In this document: piece after piece, positions 42,050 through 52,400 of the stretch
Numbering within the stretch: the first letter of the stretch is position 1
Layout: each line of letters begins with the position of its first letter
Assembly (NCBI RefSeq): GCF_011682045.1
Contig: NZ_VVIW01000011.1
Location: 62,001-126,000 of the forward strand
Source of the DNA: Massilia aquatica
GTDB taxonomy: Bacteria; Pseudomonadota; Gammaproteobacteria; Burkholderiales; Burkholderiaceae_D
DNA length: 64,000 nucleotides
Direction: 5' to 3'
Translations under genes and position numbers: made by a program
The notes under the pieces: generated by a model
What the model was told of the DNA's origin: nothing
The model's input: only the letters and a program-made list of their open reading frames with translations
Databases searched by the model: none

Positions 42050-43509
42050 GCCGCGCCCGGGCTCATGGTGATGTGCTTGTACTGCAAAAAGTCGTCCATG
42101 GCCGCCATGCCGTTCAGGCGCCCCAGACCGGACTGCTTGTAGCCGCCTTCCTCGCATTCGTCGTACACCACGGCCCAGTCGTTGATCCAGACCGTGCCCG
42201 CCTCCAGCCGGCGCGCCACCCGCAGCGGACGGTCGACGTCGCGCGACCAGATGCTGGCGGCCAGGCCGAATTCGCTGTTGTTGGCCAGGGCGATAGCCTC
42301 GGCTTCGGTATCGAACACCTGCAAGGTCAGGACCGGGCCGAAGGTTTCCTTCTGCACGATGTCGAGCTGCGGGTCGCTCACTTCGAGCAAGGTGGGGCGA
42401 TAGAAAGCGCCGCGCGCCAGCGCGCCCTCGTTCACCGCGCCGCCGCGCACCAGCACGTTGGCGCCGGCCGCAATCGCCGCTTCGACCACGCGCTCAACGC
42501 GCGCCACGTTCGGCTTGTCGATCAACGGCCCCATCTCGCTGGCCGGGTCGCTGGCCGGGCCCACCCGCACCGCCGCCAGGCGCACCGCCAGCTGCGTGCG
42601 CACGGCGTCGGCGATGCCGCGCTGTACCAGCAGGCGCGAGCCGGTCATGCAGAACTGGCCGGAAAACACGGTCAGGGCTTTTTCTAGTTTCGGCAGGGCG
42701 GCGCCGAGGTCGGCGTCGTCGAACACGATCATCGGCGTCTTGCCGCCCAACTCCAGGCCGAAGCGCTTCAGGCGCCGCGCTCCGACTTCGGCAATCGCGC
42801 GGCCGGTGCCGGTGCTGCCGGTGAAACTGATGACCGGAATATCGGGCGACTCGATCATCCACTTGGCGCCTTCCGCGCCCGACTCCGAGAACAGATTGAC
42901 CACGCCGGACGGCAGGTCCGCCACCCCGGCCATGATGGCCGACACCAGCGCATTGGTTTGCGCGGTCTGGCCCGGCATCTTGATCACCGCCGTGCAGCCG
43001 GCTGCCAGGGCCGGCGCCAGTGAACGGATCATCAGCACCACCGGTGAATTCCAGGGCGCGATGATGCCGGCCACGCCGATCGCTTCGCGCAGCACCAGCG
43101 AGATGCTGCCCGCCTTCGGTTCGAGGGCGCGTCCGTATTCGGTGCGCACCAGCGAGGCGTAGTAGCGCAGCTTGGAAGGGACCATCGACACTTCGAAGGC
43201 CGCCTCCGACTTGATCTTGCCGTTTTCGGCAGACAGCAGTTCGACCAGCGCGGGGGTGTGGCGCTCGAAGGCGTCGGCCAGCGCGTGCAGGACCCGGGCG
43301 CGCAGGGCGCGGTCCTCTTTCCAGGGCGAGTCGGCAAAGGCGCGTTTGGCGGCGGCGGTGGCATGCGCCGCTTCGCGCACCCCGCCGTCGGCGTAGCGCC
43401 CGATCACCTCGTAGCTGGCCGGATCGATCGAGTCCTGGTGTTGTTCGGAGTCGTGCCATTGGCCGTCGATCCAGTGCAGTGCGGTGCTGTTGTTCATGTT
43501 GGTTTCCAT
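42046..43509 (-). CDS. Aldehyde dehydrogenase family protein
   Basis: The 487-residue NAD(P)-dependent enzyme has the cofactor motif ISFTGSTGTGRAIAEV, the active-site glutamate in LELGGKTPMIVFDDAD, the catalytic cysteine in FSGQFCMTGSRLLVQ, and the C-terminal KQSGLGRLNGM. It probably oxidises the aldehyde produced by the GMC oxidoreductase whose gene lies 25 bases upstream. The ATG at 43509 is used; another ATG four codons downstream is equally possible. A longer upstream frame only shadows the GMC gene. Confidence 0.92.
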   Translation of the reverse strand: METNMNNSTALHWIDGQWHDSEQHQDSIDPASYEVIGRYADGGVREAAHATAAAKRAFADSPWKEDRALRARVLHALADAFERHTPALVELLSAENGKIKSEAAFEVSMVPSKLRYYASLVRTEYGRALEPKAGSISLVLREAIGVAGIIAPWNSPVVLMIRSLAPALAAGCTAVIKMPGQTAQTNALVSAIMAGVADLPSGVVNLFSESGAEGAKWMIESPDIPVISFTGSTGTGRAIAEVGARRLKRFGLELGGKTPMIVFDDADLGAALPKLEKALTVFSGQFCMTGSRLLVQRGIADAVRTQLAVRLAAVRVGPASDPASEMGPLIDKPNVARVERVVEAAIAAGANVLVRGGAVNEGALARGAFYRPTLLEVSDPQLDIVQKETFGPVLTLQVFDTEAEAIALANNSEFGLAASIWSRDVDRPLRVARRLEAGTVWINDWAVVYDECEEGGYKQSGLGRLNGMAAMDDFLQYKHITMSPGAA

Positions 43510-43534
43510 TTCAGTCTCTCGGGTAAGGCGGTAT

Positions 43535-45112
43535 TCAGGCGTACAGGCTGGCGATGCGTTCGGCCGTGGCGATGACGGTGACGTTGGTGGCCACCGAGGG
43601 CACGTCCGGGAAGATCGAGGCGTCCACCACGCGCAGCCCTTGCAGGCCGTGGACACGGGCCTCGGTGTCGACCACGCTCGAGGGATCGCTGCGCGGGCCC
43701 ATCGGGGCGGTCGAGGTCGGGTGGTGATAGGTGTCCACGGTGGCCATGATCGAGGCCAGGATCGCCTCGTCCGACTGCGCCTGCGGCCCCGGACTGAGTT
43801 CGGCGTGCACCATGGCGGCCAGCGGCGCGCCGGCGCCGATCTTGCGCGCCAGCTTGACCCCTTCGAGCAGGCGGGCGCGGTCTTCAGGTGCCGCCAGGAA
43901 GCCGAGGTCGATGCGCGGCGCGTCCAGCGGATCGCGGCTGGCCAGGGTCAGGCGTCCACGCGAGAGGGGGCGGGTCAGCGCCACCGCCAGCACGAAGCCG
44001 ACCCCGGTCGGGCTTTGCTCGTGCGGGAACAGGTGGGTGGCCGTGATGTGCAGGTCCAGTTCGTCCATCTGGGCGCCGCTGCTGGCGGTCCACAGCTTGG
44101 CGCCGATCACCGGCGTCTGCGCGCCGAGCGCTTCGGGCCTGGCGGCGTAGGCGTTGTAATAGAACGGATGGTCGGCCAGGTTTTGCCCGACCGCCAGGTC
44201 GGCCACCACCGCGATGCCGAGCGCGCGCAGGTCGGCGGCGGGGCCGACGCCGGAGCGCAGCAGGATGGCGGCGCTGCCGTAGCTGCCGGCCGAGAGGATC
44301 ACTTCGCCGCCGAACAGTTGTTCACCGCCGGCCAGTTGCACCCCGATGGCGCGCTGGCCATCGAACAGGATCTGGTCGACCAGGCAGTCGGGGCGAATCC
44401 GCAAATTCGGAGCGGCGCGCACGGCGGCCGGCAAAAAGGCCATGCCGGTGTTTACGCGCACGCCGTCGACCACATTCATCGAGTACGGTCCGACCCCGTT
44501 GGCGTCGGCGCCGTCGAAGTCGGCCACCGCCTTGAAGCCGCAGGCCAGGGTGGCGTCCATGAAGGCGCGCTGCATGGGCGTGATGTCGGCGCGGGTGAGC
44601 TGGCGCACCGGCAGCGGTCCGCTGCGCCCGTGCAGGGCATCGCTGCCGCCGCTGCGGGTCTCGAGCCGTTTGAAGTACGGCAGCATGTCGGCGTAGCTCC
44701 AGCCGGGCAGGTTCCAGCGCGCAAAGTCGGACGGCCGCGCGCGGATTGCCACCGCGCCGTTCACGCCCGAACTGCCGCCGAGCACCTTGCCGCGCACGGC
44801 GCCGATGGCGTGGCCGACGTAACCTGGTTCGCTGCGGTAGCCCCACTCGAATTCGGGGTCGCCGTTGGCGCCGAGGATGTCGCTCGAGGCGATGGCGGCG
44901 GGGTAGCCGGCCGCCTCATAGCTGTGGCCCGCTTCGAGCAGCAGCACCGCGCGCTGGCGGTTTTCGCTCAGGCGCCGCGCCAGCACGGCGCCGGCCGAGC
45001 CGCCGCCGACGATGATCACGTCGGCATCCTTGGCCGCGCCGCCGGGGGCGCTGGCCGGGTGGGCCGCGCTGTGCTGGCGGCTGTCTTGGGTACTGTGCGA
45101 TTGCTTGTTCAT
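43535..45112 (-). CDS. GMC family oxidoreductase (FAD-dependent)
   Basis: The 525-residue flavoenzyme has FAD motif VIIVGGGSAGAVLARRL after an N-terminal hydrophilic stretch. GMC signature 1 is RGKVLGGSSGVNGAVAIRA and signature 2 is GSYGSAAILLRSGVG. The active-site region reads YHHPTSTAPMGPRSDP ... VATNVTVIATAER. The choline-dehydrogenase/alcohol-oxidase superfamily fits. It is the first gene of the operon, 105 bases after the LysR gene, so the promoter is probably in that gap. It is clearly related to, but diverged from, the last gene of the same operon. Confidence 0.92.
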   Translation of the reverse strand: MNKQSHSTQDSRQHSAAHPASAPGGAAKDADVIIVGGGSAGAVLARRLSENRQRAVLLLEAGHSYEAAGYPAAIASSDILGANGDPEFEWGYRSEPGYVGHAIGAVRGKVLGGSSGVNGAVAIRARPSDFARWNLPGWSYADMLPYFKRLETRSGGSDALHGRSGPLPVRQLTRADITPMQRAFMDATLACGFKAVADFDGADANGVGPYSMNVVDGVRVNTGMAFLPAAVRAAPNLRIRPDCLVDQILFDGQRAIGVQLAGGEQLFGGEVILSAGSYGSAAILLRSGVGPAADLRALGIAVVADLAVGQNLADHPFYYNAYAARPEALGAQTPVIGAKLWTASSGAQMDELDLHITATHLFPHEQSPTGVGFVLAVALTRPLSRGRLTLASRDPLDAPRIDLGFLAAPEDRARLLEGVKLARKIGAGAPLAAMVHAELSPGPQAQSDEAILASIMATVDTYHHPTSTAPMGPRSDPSSVVDTEARVHGLQGLRVVDASIFPDVPSVATNVTVIATAERIASLYA

Positions 45113-45217
45113 TCTGATCTCCGTTCGGTGGCAGGTCCACCGGGGCGCAGATTAGAGTGTTTGCAACATTAGCGTAAGGCAACTAAAAGCGAATCGCGGG
45201 TTCGGGTTTTCCGAACG

Positions 45218-46150
45218 TCAGGTGCCGATGGCGTCGAGCTCGGCCCGGATCGGCCGTTCCCACACGGGCGGATCGCCGATCTGCTCGGCCAGGAAATTGA
45301 CCAGGGTGCGGATCTTGGGCGAGGCCCGGTGCGACTGGCGGTAGATCGCCGAGACCACCCCGCCCGAGGGCGAACAGGCCGGCAGGACGATTTGCAGCTC
45401 GCCGGCGGCAATCGGATCGGCCGCGAGAAAGGTCGGCAGGATGGCCAGGCCCAGTCCGGCCTTGGTCGCTTCGAGCAACTGGTGGCCGCTATCGGTGCAC
45501 AGGCGGTTGCGGATGCGGAACGATTCGAGTTGCCCGTTCACCAGCAGTTGCCAGGTGCCCTGGGGTTCGCGATTTCCGTACAACAGGCCGTCATGCGCGG
45601 ACAGCTCGGCCGGATCGGCCGGCATCCCGCGCCCGGCGAGGTAGCCCGGGCTGGCGCAGATCAGGTGGCGGTTGACGGTGATCGGCCAGGCCACCAGGGT
45701 CGAGTCCTGCAAGTTGCCCATGCGGATGGCGACGTCGTAGTTTTCGTCATGCATGTTGACGTAGCGGTCGCTCAGGTCGATCTCCATGCGCAAATCCGGA
45801 TACATGGCGGCGAAGCGGGCCAGCATGGGGCCCAGATAGCGCACGCTGGCCGCCATGGGCGCGGCCACGCGCAACTGGCCGCGCATGCTGGCCTGGGCGT
45901 CGAGGACGGCGTCTTCCGCTTCGCACACCTGCGCCAGGATGCGCACGCAATGCGCATAAAAGGTCTGGCCGGGATCGGTGATCCCCATTTTGCGGCCGCG
46001 CACCAGCAAGGGCACGCCCAGGCGGCGCTCGAGCTGCTGCAAGCGTTCGCTCACCACGGATTTGGTGGTGCCCAGGCGGCGCGCCGCCTCGGACATGCTG
46101 CCAGCGTCGACGACGGTGACAAACAACTGCATTTCGACGAATTTGTTCAT
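45218..46150 (-). CDS. LysR family transcriptional regulator
   Basis: The 310-residue protein has the N-terminal winged helix FVEMQLFVTVVDAGSMSEAA and LGTTKSVVSERLQQLERRLG, and a C-terminal effector-binding periplasmic-type domain from about residue 90. It reads in the same direction as the oxidoreductase operon that follows, an arrangement less usual than divergence. It probably controls that operon and perhaps itself. The start lies five bases after a long inverted repeat (46156-46222) and has no obvious ribosome-binding site. Confidence 0.88.
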   Translation of the reverse strand: MNKFVEMQLFVTVVDAGSMSEAARRLGTTKSVVSERLQQLERRLGVPLLVRGRKMGITDPGQTFYAHCVRILAQVCEAEDAVLDAQASMRGQLRVAAPMAASVRYLGPMLARFAAMYPDLRMEIDLSDRYVNMHDENYDVAIRMGNLQDSTLVAWPITVNRHLICASPGYLAGRGMPADPAELSAHDGLLYGNREPQGTWQLLVNGQLESFRIRNRLCTDSGHQLLEATKAGLGLAILPTFLAADPIAAGELQIVLPACSPSGGVVSAIYRQSHRASPKIRTLVNFLAEQIGDPPVWERPIRAELDAIGT

Positions 46151-46155
46151 GAAGT

Positions 46156-46222
46156 AAGGCGGTGGATGGCGGCGTGCCGCAGGCGTGGATTGTAAAACTT
46201 TTCATGCCATCCAAACCGCCTT
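46156..46222 (-). promoter_or_regulatory. Long inverted repeat over the LysR translation start region
   Basis: AAGGCGGTGGATGGC (46156-46170) is inverted at 46206-46222 with two extra bases (GCCATCCAAACCGCCTT). On the minus-strand transcript the second arm ends five bases before the LysR ATG. It could end the upstream AraC-type transcript, act as an operator, or fold the LysR leader. Confidence 0.4.
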
Positions 46223-46248
46223 GCCGTCAATACTTGCCGGCGGGCGGC

Positions 46249-47204
46249 TCAGGCGGCGCGCGCGAACTGGCGCCGGTACGCGCCCGGCGTGGTGGCCGCC
46301 AGGCGGCGGAAGTGATGGCGCAGCGACGCCTCCGACGCAAAGCCGGCGCGCTCGGCCACCTGCGCCAGCGGCAGCGCCGGGTTTTCGAGCAGGTCCTTGA
46401 CGATGGCGACGCGCTCGCGGATGAGCCACTCCAGCGCGCCGAAACCGGTGGCGTCGTGGAAGTGGCGCTGCAAGGTGCGCGCGCTCATGGCCCCCTGCCG
46501 CGCCATGCTGGCCACCGTGTGCGGCTCGGCCGGATGCACGCGCACCCAGTCCATCAGGCGCGTCAGGCGCCCCTTCTCGTCGTGCGCCATGGGGCGCGGC
46601 AGGTACTGCGCCTGCCCGCCTTCGCGGTGCGGCGCCACCACCAGCCGCTGCGCCACCAGGTTGCCGATGCGCGCGCCGTGATCGCGCCGCACAGGTGCAG
46701 CAGCATATCGATGCCGGCGGCCGAACCGGCCGAGGTGATGACCTGCCCGGCGTCCACATACAGGTCGTCCGGCAGCACGTGAATCGCCGGATAGCGGCGC
46801 GCCAGCCGGTCGGCATAGCGCCAGTGGGTGGTGGCGCGCAAGCCATCGAGCACGCCGGCCGCCGCCAGCACGAAGACCCCGGAACAGATCGAGCACAAAC
46901 GCGCCCCGCGCGCATGGGCGGCGCGCAGCAGCGCCAGCAAGGCCGGCGGCGGCGCTTCATCGGCATTGCGCCAGCCGGGGATGACGATGGTATCGGCCCG
47001 CTCCAGCAGCGCCGGCGCGTACGGCGCGCTGACAACAATGCCGCCGGCGGCACGGATCGGCCCCGGTGCGGCCGCGCACACGGCGAACCCGTACCAGTCC
47101 ACGCCAAGTTCCGGACGCTCGAGCGCGAACACTTCGACCGTGCAGCCGAATTCGAAAGTGCACAGGCCATCGTAGGCCAGGGCGACGACGAGATGGTTTT
47201 TCAT
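46249..47204 (-). pseudogene. GlxA/FtrA-type AraC family regulator, frameshifted
   Basis: The N-terminal DJ-1/PfpI-like domain (LVVALAYDGLCTFEFGCTVE ... ARLCSICSGVFVLAAAGVLDG, with the elbow Cys) reads in one frame from 47204. It breaks down after AGIDMLLHLC near 46692. The remainder, including two AraC helix-turn-helix motifs (ASMARQGAMSARTLQRHF; LAQVAERAGFASEASLRHHF), continues in another frame to 46249. Adding one G after CTG at 46694-46692 would join the halves as HLVRRDHGARIGN. Either a one-base deletion or a sequencing error explains it. It is divergent from a rhodanese gene, a common pairing for this family. Confidence 0.82.
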
Positions 47205-47298
47205 GGCACGATCTTAACGCAGAATGGCTTCCGCGCCACTTAGCAGCGGCCGGATGGATGCCGATAATGAAGGCTCTTTCACCATCAGGAGCCAGACC

Positions 47299-47688
47299 AT
47301 GTCAGCAGTAAGCGATGTCGCAGCAGCCCCCTCTCCCGCCGCGCTGGCGCATTTTGAAGCGCAGTTCGCGTTCGACACCGATTGCTGGGATGTGCACGAT
47401 GCGCTGGCGTCCGGCAGCCCCGATTTTGTGTTGCTCGATGTGCGCGGCAGCGAAAAATACGGCGCCGGCCACGTGCCCGGCGCGCTCGATCTGGCGCATC
47501 GCAAGATCATCGGATCGACCCTCGCCAGCTATCCCGAGGGGACGCTGTTCGTGGTCTACTGCGCCGGACCGCACTGCAACGGCGCGGCGCGCGCCGCGAT
47601 CCGGCTGGCGCGGCTGGGGCGCCCGGTCAAGCTGATGACCGGCGGGATCAGCGGATGGCTGGACGAAGGCTTCGCCCTTGCCGCCTAG
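47299..47688 (+). CDS. Rhodanese-like domain protein
   Basis: The 129-residue protein is a single rhodanese domain. It has FVLLDVRGSEKYGAGHVPGA, the active-site loop VVYCAGPHCNGAARAA with the catalytic Cys, and a C-terminal VKLMTGGISGWLDEGF. It transfers sulfane sulfur or senses thiols. Its ATG at 47299 follows AGGAG. Divergence from a GlxA-type regulator is a widespread arrangement, so that regulator, if functional, probably controls it. The gene ends four bases before the convergent tpsB stop. Confidence 0.9.
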   Translation: MSAVSDVAAAPSPAALAHFEAQFAFDTDCWDVHDALASGSPDFVLLDVRGSEKYGAGHVPGALDLAHRKIIGSTLASYPEGTLFVVYCAGPHCNGAARAAIRLARLGRPVKLMTGGISGWLDEGFALAA

Positions 47689-47691
47689 CAC

Positions 47692-49452
47692 CTAGAAATA
47701 CGCCGCCACCTGCAGCCACGCGCGGGTGCGCGAGCTGCTGCCGTCGGCATCCTTGCCGCTGGCGTTGCGCGCCGGGTTGCTGCCGATTTTACCGGCCACC
47801 TGCAGGCGCACGCTCACATTGCCCGGCGCGCGCCAGTTGATGCCGACGCCAACACCTTTCAGGTCGTAGCTGTTACCCGGTCCGCCGGCCGCCAGCGCAT
47901 TCGGGTACAGCGCGCGATTGAGCTTGATATGGCCATAGTCGAAGAACGCACCCACGTCGGCCTGCCACGACGGCAGCTCGTAGCGCGCTTCGAGCGCCAG
48001 CACATGGCCTTCGTCGCCACTGGCTTCGCCGGCCGGATAGGCGCGCACGCGGTCAGGTCCGCCGAGCGACATCTTCTCGCCCGCCTCCAGGTTCTTCGAC
48101 GCCAGCTGCCCGCTGATGCTGCCCATGAGCGACGTTGCGCCGCCGATGCGCTGCACCCGCCCCAGCTGGTAGTTCGCGCGCGTGAAGCTGCCTTCGCTGC
48201 GCGGCCCGGCGGCATCCGCCGCCTGCGAAGCCGCGTTGCCCGACAGGTCGACCCGGCCGGGCGTCACTTCCAGCAGCGCGCTGCTCAAGCCACCGCCGTA
48301 GAGCTGGTCCTGGCTGCTCATGCTCACCGCCAGCGGCAGCACCCGCACCTGCTTGTCGCTGGTCTGCACGCCGTTGGCGCGGTTGACGAAGCGCTTGTCC
48401 TCAAAACCGCCGCGCAGCTGCACGCTGGTGTAGCGCGAACGCAGCAGCGGATGCATCACCAGCAGCTGCGCCACGTTGGCCGTGCCGCGCGCGTGCAAGG
48501 ATTCGAAATCGGCGCCCAAGCGGTAGCGCAGGCCGGAATACGCCAGGCCGACGCGGGTGCCCGCAGCGCCCACCGGCAGCACCGCGCCCACGCGCGCGTA
48601 GTTGAAGTCCGATCCGGTGCTGGCCACTTGCAGCGACAGCTGCGAGCCGCTACCGGCCAGGTCGTTCACATTCACACCGCCGGTCGCGCGCATGCGGCCG
48701 GTGTAGCGGTTCGAGGAATTGTCGAAGCCGGCGTTGCCGTTGAACAGAGGCCCTTCGCTCAGGGCGATATCGATGGCGCTCTCGCCCAGCGCCGCGCCGG
48801 GGCCGAGTTCCGCGCGCGCACCGATGCCGGGCAGGTCCTGCGTCAGCAGCAGGGCGCGCTCGAGCTGCGTTTCATTGACCGGCGCACCGGGCACGACGTA
48901 GGCATCGAAGTAGCGCCGCGCCAGCGCGGGCGCCAGCCGCACCGAGGCGTCCGCGACGATGCGAACGTTTGAGGCGCGCCCTTCCAGCACCTGCAAACGC
49001 ACCTGGCCCTGCGCCAGATCCTGCGCCGGCAGGTAAGCCGAGGCGAGGAAATAGCCGCGCGCGCGGTAGTACGCCGTGACCGAGGCGGCGGCCTGGTTCA
49101 GCTGCGCGAACGTCAGCGCGCGGCCGGCATAAGGCGCCAGTAGTTCGCGCAAGGCCGCTTCCGCAAACGCGCTCACGCCCGCGAACACGAAGCCGTTGAC
49201 CTGCACGCGCTGGTCGCCCGCCTGCGCGGCGGCCGGCAGCGGCGCCGCATCGGGCAGCATCTTGACGCCGGCCGCCGGTGGCGCGATCAGCGCCGGCGGG
49301 CGGGTCGATTCCAGGATGCGGCCGGCGTCCGGCGTGACCTGCCCGAAGGCCAGGGCGGGCGCCAGCAGGATGGCGAGCGCGATGCTGTCTGTGGTGAGGC
49401 GTTTGTTCACGTTGCTACCTTGTTGCGGATGATTCGATTTGAGATTGTTCAT
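47692..49452 (-). CDS. TpsB outer-membrane transporter (ShlB/FhaC/HecB family)
   Basis: The 586-residue protein exports the adjacent TpsA across the outer membrane. A signal peptide ends near LAFGQV, and a POTRA-type region follows (NGFVFAGVSAFAEAALRELL; AAASVTAYYRARGYFLASAYLPAQ). The C-terminal 16-strand barrel includes the lid motif context LGGPDRVRAYPAGEASGDEG (equivalent to the FhaC VRGY/F segment). It ends in phenylalanine (LQVAAYF), as expected for barrel insertion. Its ATG lies four bases after the tpsA stop. An in-frame GTG 13 codons later (VNKRLTTDSIAL) may be the true signal-peptide start. Confidence 0.92.
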   Translation of the reverse strand: MNNLKSNHPQQGSNVNKRLTTDSIALAILLAPALAFGQVTPDAGRILESTRPPALIAPPAAGVKMLPDAAPLPAAAQAGDQRVQVNGFVFAGVSAFAEAALRELLAPYAGRALTFAQLNQAAASVTAYYRARGYFLASAYLPAQDLAQGQVRLQVLEGRASNVRIVADASVRLAPALARRYFDAYVVPGAPVNETQLERALLLTQDLPGIGARAELGPGAALGESAIDIALSEGPLFNGNAGFDNSSNRYTGRMRATGGVNVNDLAGSGSQLSLQVASTGSDFNYARVGAVLPVGAAGTRVGLAYSGLRYRLGADFESLHARGTANVAQLLVMHPLLRSRYTSVQLRGGFEDKRFVNRANGVQTSDKQVRVLPLAVSMSSQDQLYGGGLSSALLEVTPGRVDLSGNAASQAADAAGPRSEGSFTRANYQLGRVQRIGGATSLMGSISGQLASKNLEAGEKMSLGGPDRVRAYPAGEASGDEGHVLALEARYELPSWQADVGAFFDYGHIKLNRALYPNALAAGGPGNSYDLKGVGVGINWRAPGNVSVRLQVAGKIGSNPARNASGKDADGSSSRTRAWLQVAAYF

Positions 49453-49456
49453 GGTG

Positions 49457-52400
49457 TTACTCCGCCGTGCGCACGCCGCCACGGCGCATGGTGACGGCCG
49501 TGCCGCCGCTGAGCGTGACGGTGCTGGTTCCGGCCTCGGCGCCGCGCGCGCCGCTGGCGTCGGCCTGCGGCGTCAGTTCCGGCGCAGGACCGGTCCAGGC
49601 CACGGTCCACGGGCTGAAACCGGCGTTCGCAAACACGTTCTGCTGGCGCTGGCCGGCGGCGGCCAGCGATCCGATGATCGCGTCGACTTGGCTGCTGGCG
49701 CCATTCACGGTCAGGGTGCCATCGACATACTGCGGCAGGTAGTCTTTGAAAACGCCGCCCGCCGGTGTAATCGTGTAACTGCCGGCCGGCGACTGCCGGT
49801 CCGCGCCGGTGGCCGCCGTCAGACCGGCGAGCAAGGCGCTGTCGTCGCCTCCAACGAAGCCGCTGGCGCTGAAGGTAAACGCCGGATTGGCCGCACCGCT
49901 TGCGCGCACCTTGTCGTCGGCCCTGATGGTCAACGGCGCCTGGGTGATGACGCCGGTGTTCACGCTCGCCGTGCCGCTGGCCAGCATGTAGTTGGACGCC
50001 AGGCCGCTGGCGCCATCGACCAGGGTGAAGCCGCTCGCGGTGACCAGCTTGCCGTTACCGGCGCTGCGGTTGTCGTAGTTGGCGCTGCGTGGCGCCGCCA
50101 AGGTCAGCGCTTCGCCGGCCACCAGGTTCGACAGCGATCCCGCACTGCTCAAGGTGGCCGTCGTGGTGCCGTCGTAGACCTTGGGAGCGACCGTCATGCC
50201 GCTCACGGCGACGGTGCGCGGTGTAATCGTTCCCGCGCCGCTGGCGCTGGCCGGCAGCACGTAGTTCGACAGCAGCGTGCCTGCCGTGGCGCTGGCGCCG
50301 TTGATCACCGCGCTCACGCTCGACGCATCGCGCACGTTGGCGCTGTTGAAGGTGCCGCTGCTTGCATTGACACTGGCGCCTTCGCCGGCCACGAAACCGC
50401 CCAGCGTTACTGCGCCGGCGTCGAGTACGGCGCCGGTGCCGCCGTCATAGACTTTGCTGATGACGCCGGCCAGGCTGGCGGTCAGCGCGCGCGGCGTGAT
50501 CGAGGCGGTGGCGGTCGGCTGAAGCGTCGCCAGCGTGTAGTTGGCCGCGTCAACGCCGTCGACAGAGAGGCCGTCGAGCATGATAACCTTGGCCACGCCC
50601 GCGTTCTTGTCGGCGAAGCGCGCACCCGGCGCATTGAAGGCCAGCGTGTCGCCGCTAATGCGGTTGTCGCCTATGGTGAACTGCGCGGCGATGGTGCCGT
50701 CGTAGACCTTGTCCACACCCGCCACCGTCACGTTCAGGGCGCGCGGGGTGATGTCGGCCGTCGCCGTCGCGCTGCTGGAGACCAGCGCGTAGTTAGCGGC
50801 GTCAAGGCCGCCGATCGTCAGGCCCGCGACATTGACCGTCTTGCCCTTGCCGGCGTTCTTGTCGGCGAAGGTGGCCGTGCCGCTGGAAATGGTCAAGCCA
50901 TCGCCGTCAAGCTGGTCGCCGGCCACGGTGGCGCTGGCAAGCGTGGTGCCGTCATAGACTTTACCAGCGGCCGTGGCGGTGACATTCAAGGGACGCGCGG
51001 TAATCGTACCGGTGCCGCTGGTACTGGTCGCGGCCAGCACGTAGTTGCCGGCATCGGCGCCGGACAGCGCCAGCTTGTCGACCACGATGGCCTTGTTGAC
51101 GCCAACGTTTTTGTCGACGAAGAACGCAACGCTGCCGGCCAGCGACAGCGCGTCGCCAGCGATGCGGTCGTCGCCAAGGGCCGAACCGGCCGCAGTGGTG
51201 CCGTCGTAGACCTTGACCGCACCGCCGATGCTCACATTCAGTGCGCGCGGCGTGATGCTGGCGGTGGCGCTTGCGCTGTTCGACGTCAGCGTGTAGTTGC
51301 CCGCGTCCGCGCCCGACAGGGTCATGCCGCCGGCCGTAATCGCCTTGGCGCTGCCGACGTTTTTGTCACTGAAGGCGGCATTGCCCGCGTTGACGACGAG
51401 GACGTCGCCCGCCAGGCGGTTGTCACCCAGCGTGAGCGCGGCCGCCAGGGTGCCGTCGTAGACCTTGTTCACGCCGGTGGCGGTGGTGACGAGCGCGCGC
51501 GGGGCGATGTCTGCGCTGCCGGTATAGGCGGTCGAGGCCAGCGTGTAGTTGCCCGCGCCCGCGCCGGACAGCGCCAGGCCGGTGACCGTGAGCGGCTTTG
51601 CCACGCCCGCGTTCTTGTCGGTAAAGGCTGCGCCGGTGCTGGTCAGCGCCAGCACGTCGCCGGCGAGGCGGTCGTTGTCCAGCGTGAGCGTGGCGACGGT
51701 GGTGCCGTCGTAGGTCTTGCTGGCGCCGACCAGTACCGGGGTCAGGACGCGCGGCGTGATGCTGGCGCTGGTGGTGGCGCTGGTCGAGGCGAGCGTGTAG
51801 TTGCCCGCATCAGGGCCCGCCAGCGCAATGCCGCTCACCGTCACCGTCTTGCCGGCGCCGACGTTCTTGTCGGCGAAGCTGGCGTTCTGGGTGTAGCTGA
51901 CGTTGTCGCCAGCGAGGTGGTTGCCGCTGTAGGTGATGGCGGCGGCCAGGGTGCCGTCGTAGGCGCGGTCGACGCCGGTGGCGCTAAAAGCGAGCGCGCG
52001 CGGCACGATGTTGGCCGTGGCGGTGGTGCTGGTGGCGGCCAGCGTGTAGTTGCCGGCGTCGGCGCCGCTCATGGACAGGCCGCCCACGTTGATGGTCTTG
52101 CCGGTGCCGGCGTTCTTGTCGGTGAAGCTGGCGCCACTGCTCGACAGGATCACCGCTTCACCGGCGATCTGGTTGGCCACCAGGACCACGCTGGCGCCGG
52201 TGGAGCCGTCGTAGGTCTTGCTCAAGCCGGTGACGGTCGGCGCCAGGGTGCGCGGGGTGATGGCGGCGCTGGTGCTGGCGGTGGTGCCGGCAATCGTATA
52301 GTTGCCCGCATCCTCGCCGGCGAGCGCGATGCCGCTGATGGCAACGGCCTTGCCGCTGCCGACCGCCTTGGTGTCGAACAGGGCGTTGCCGGCCACGGTC

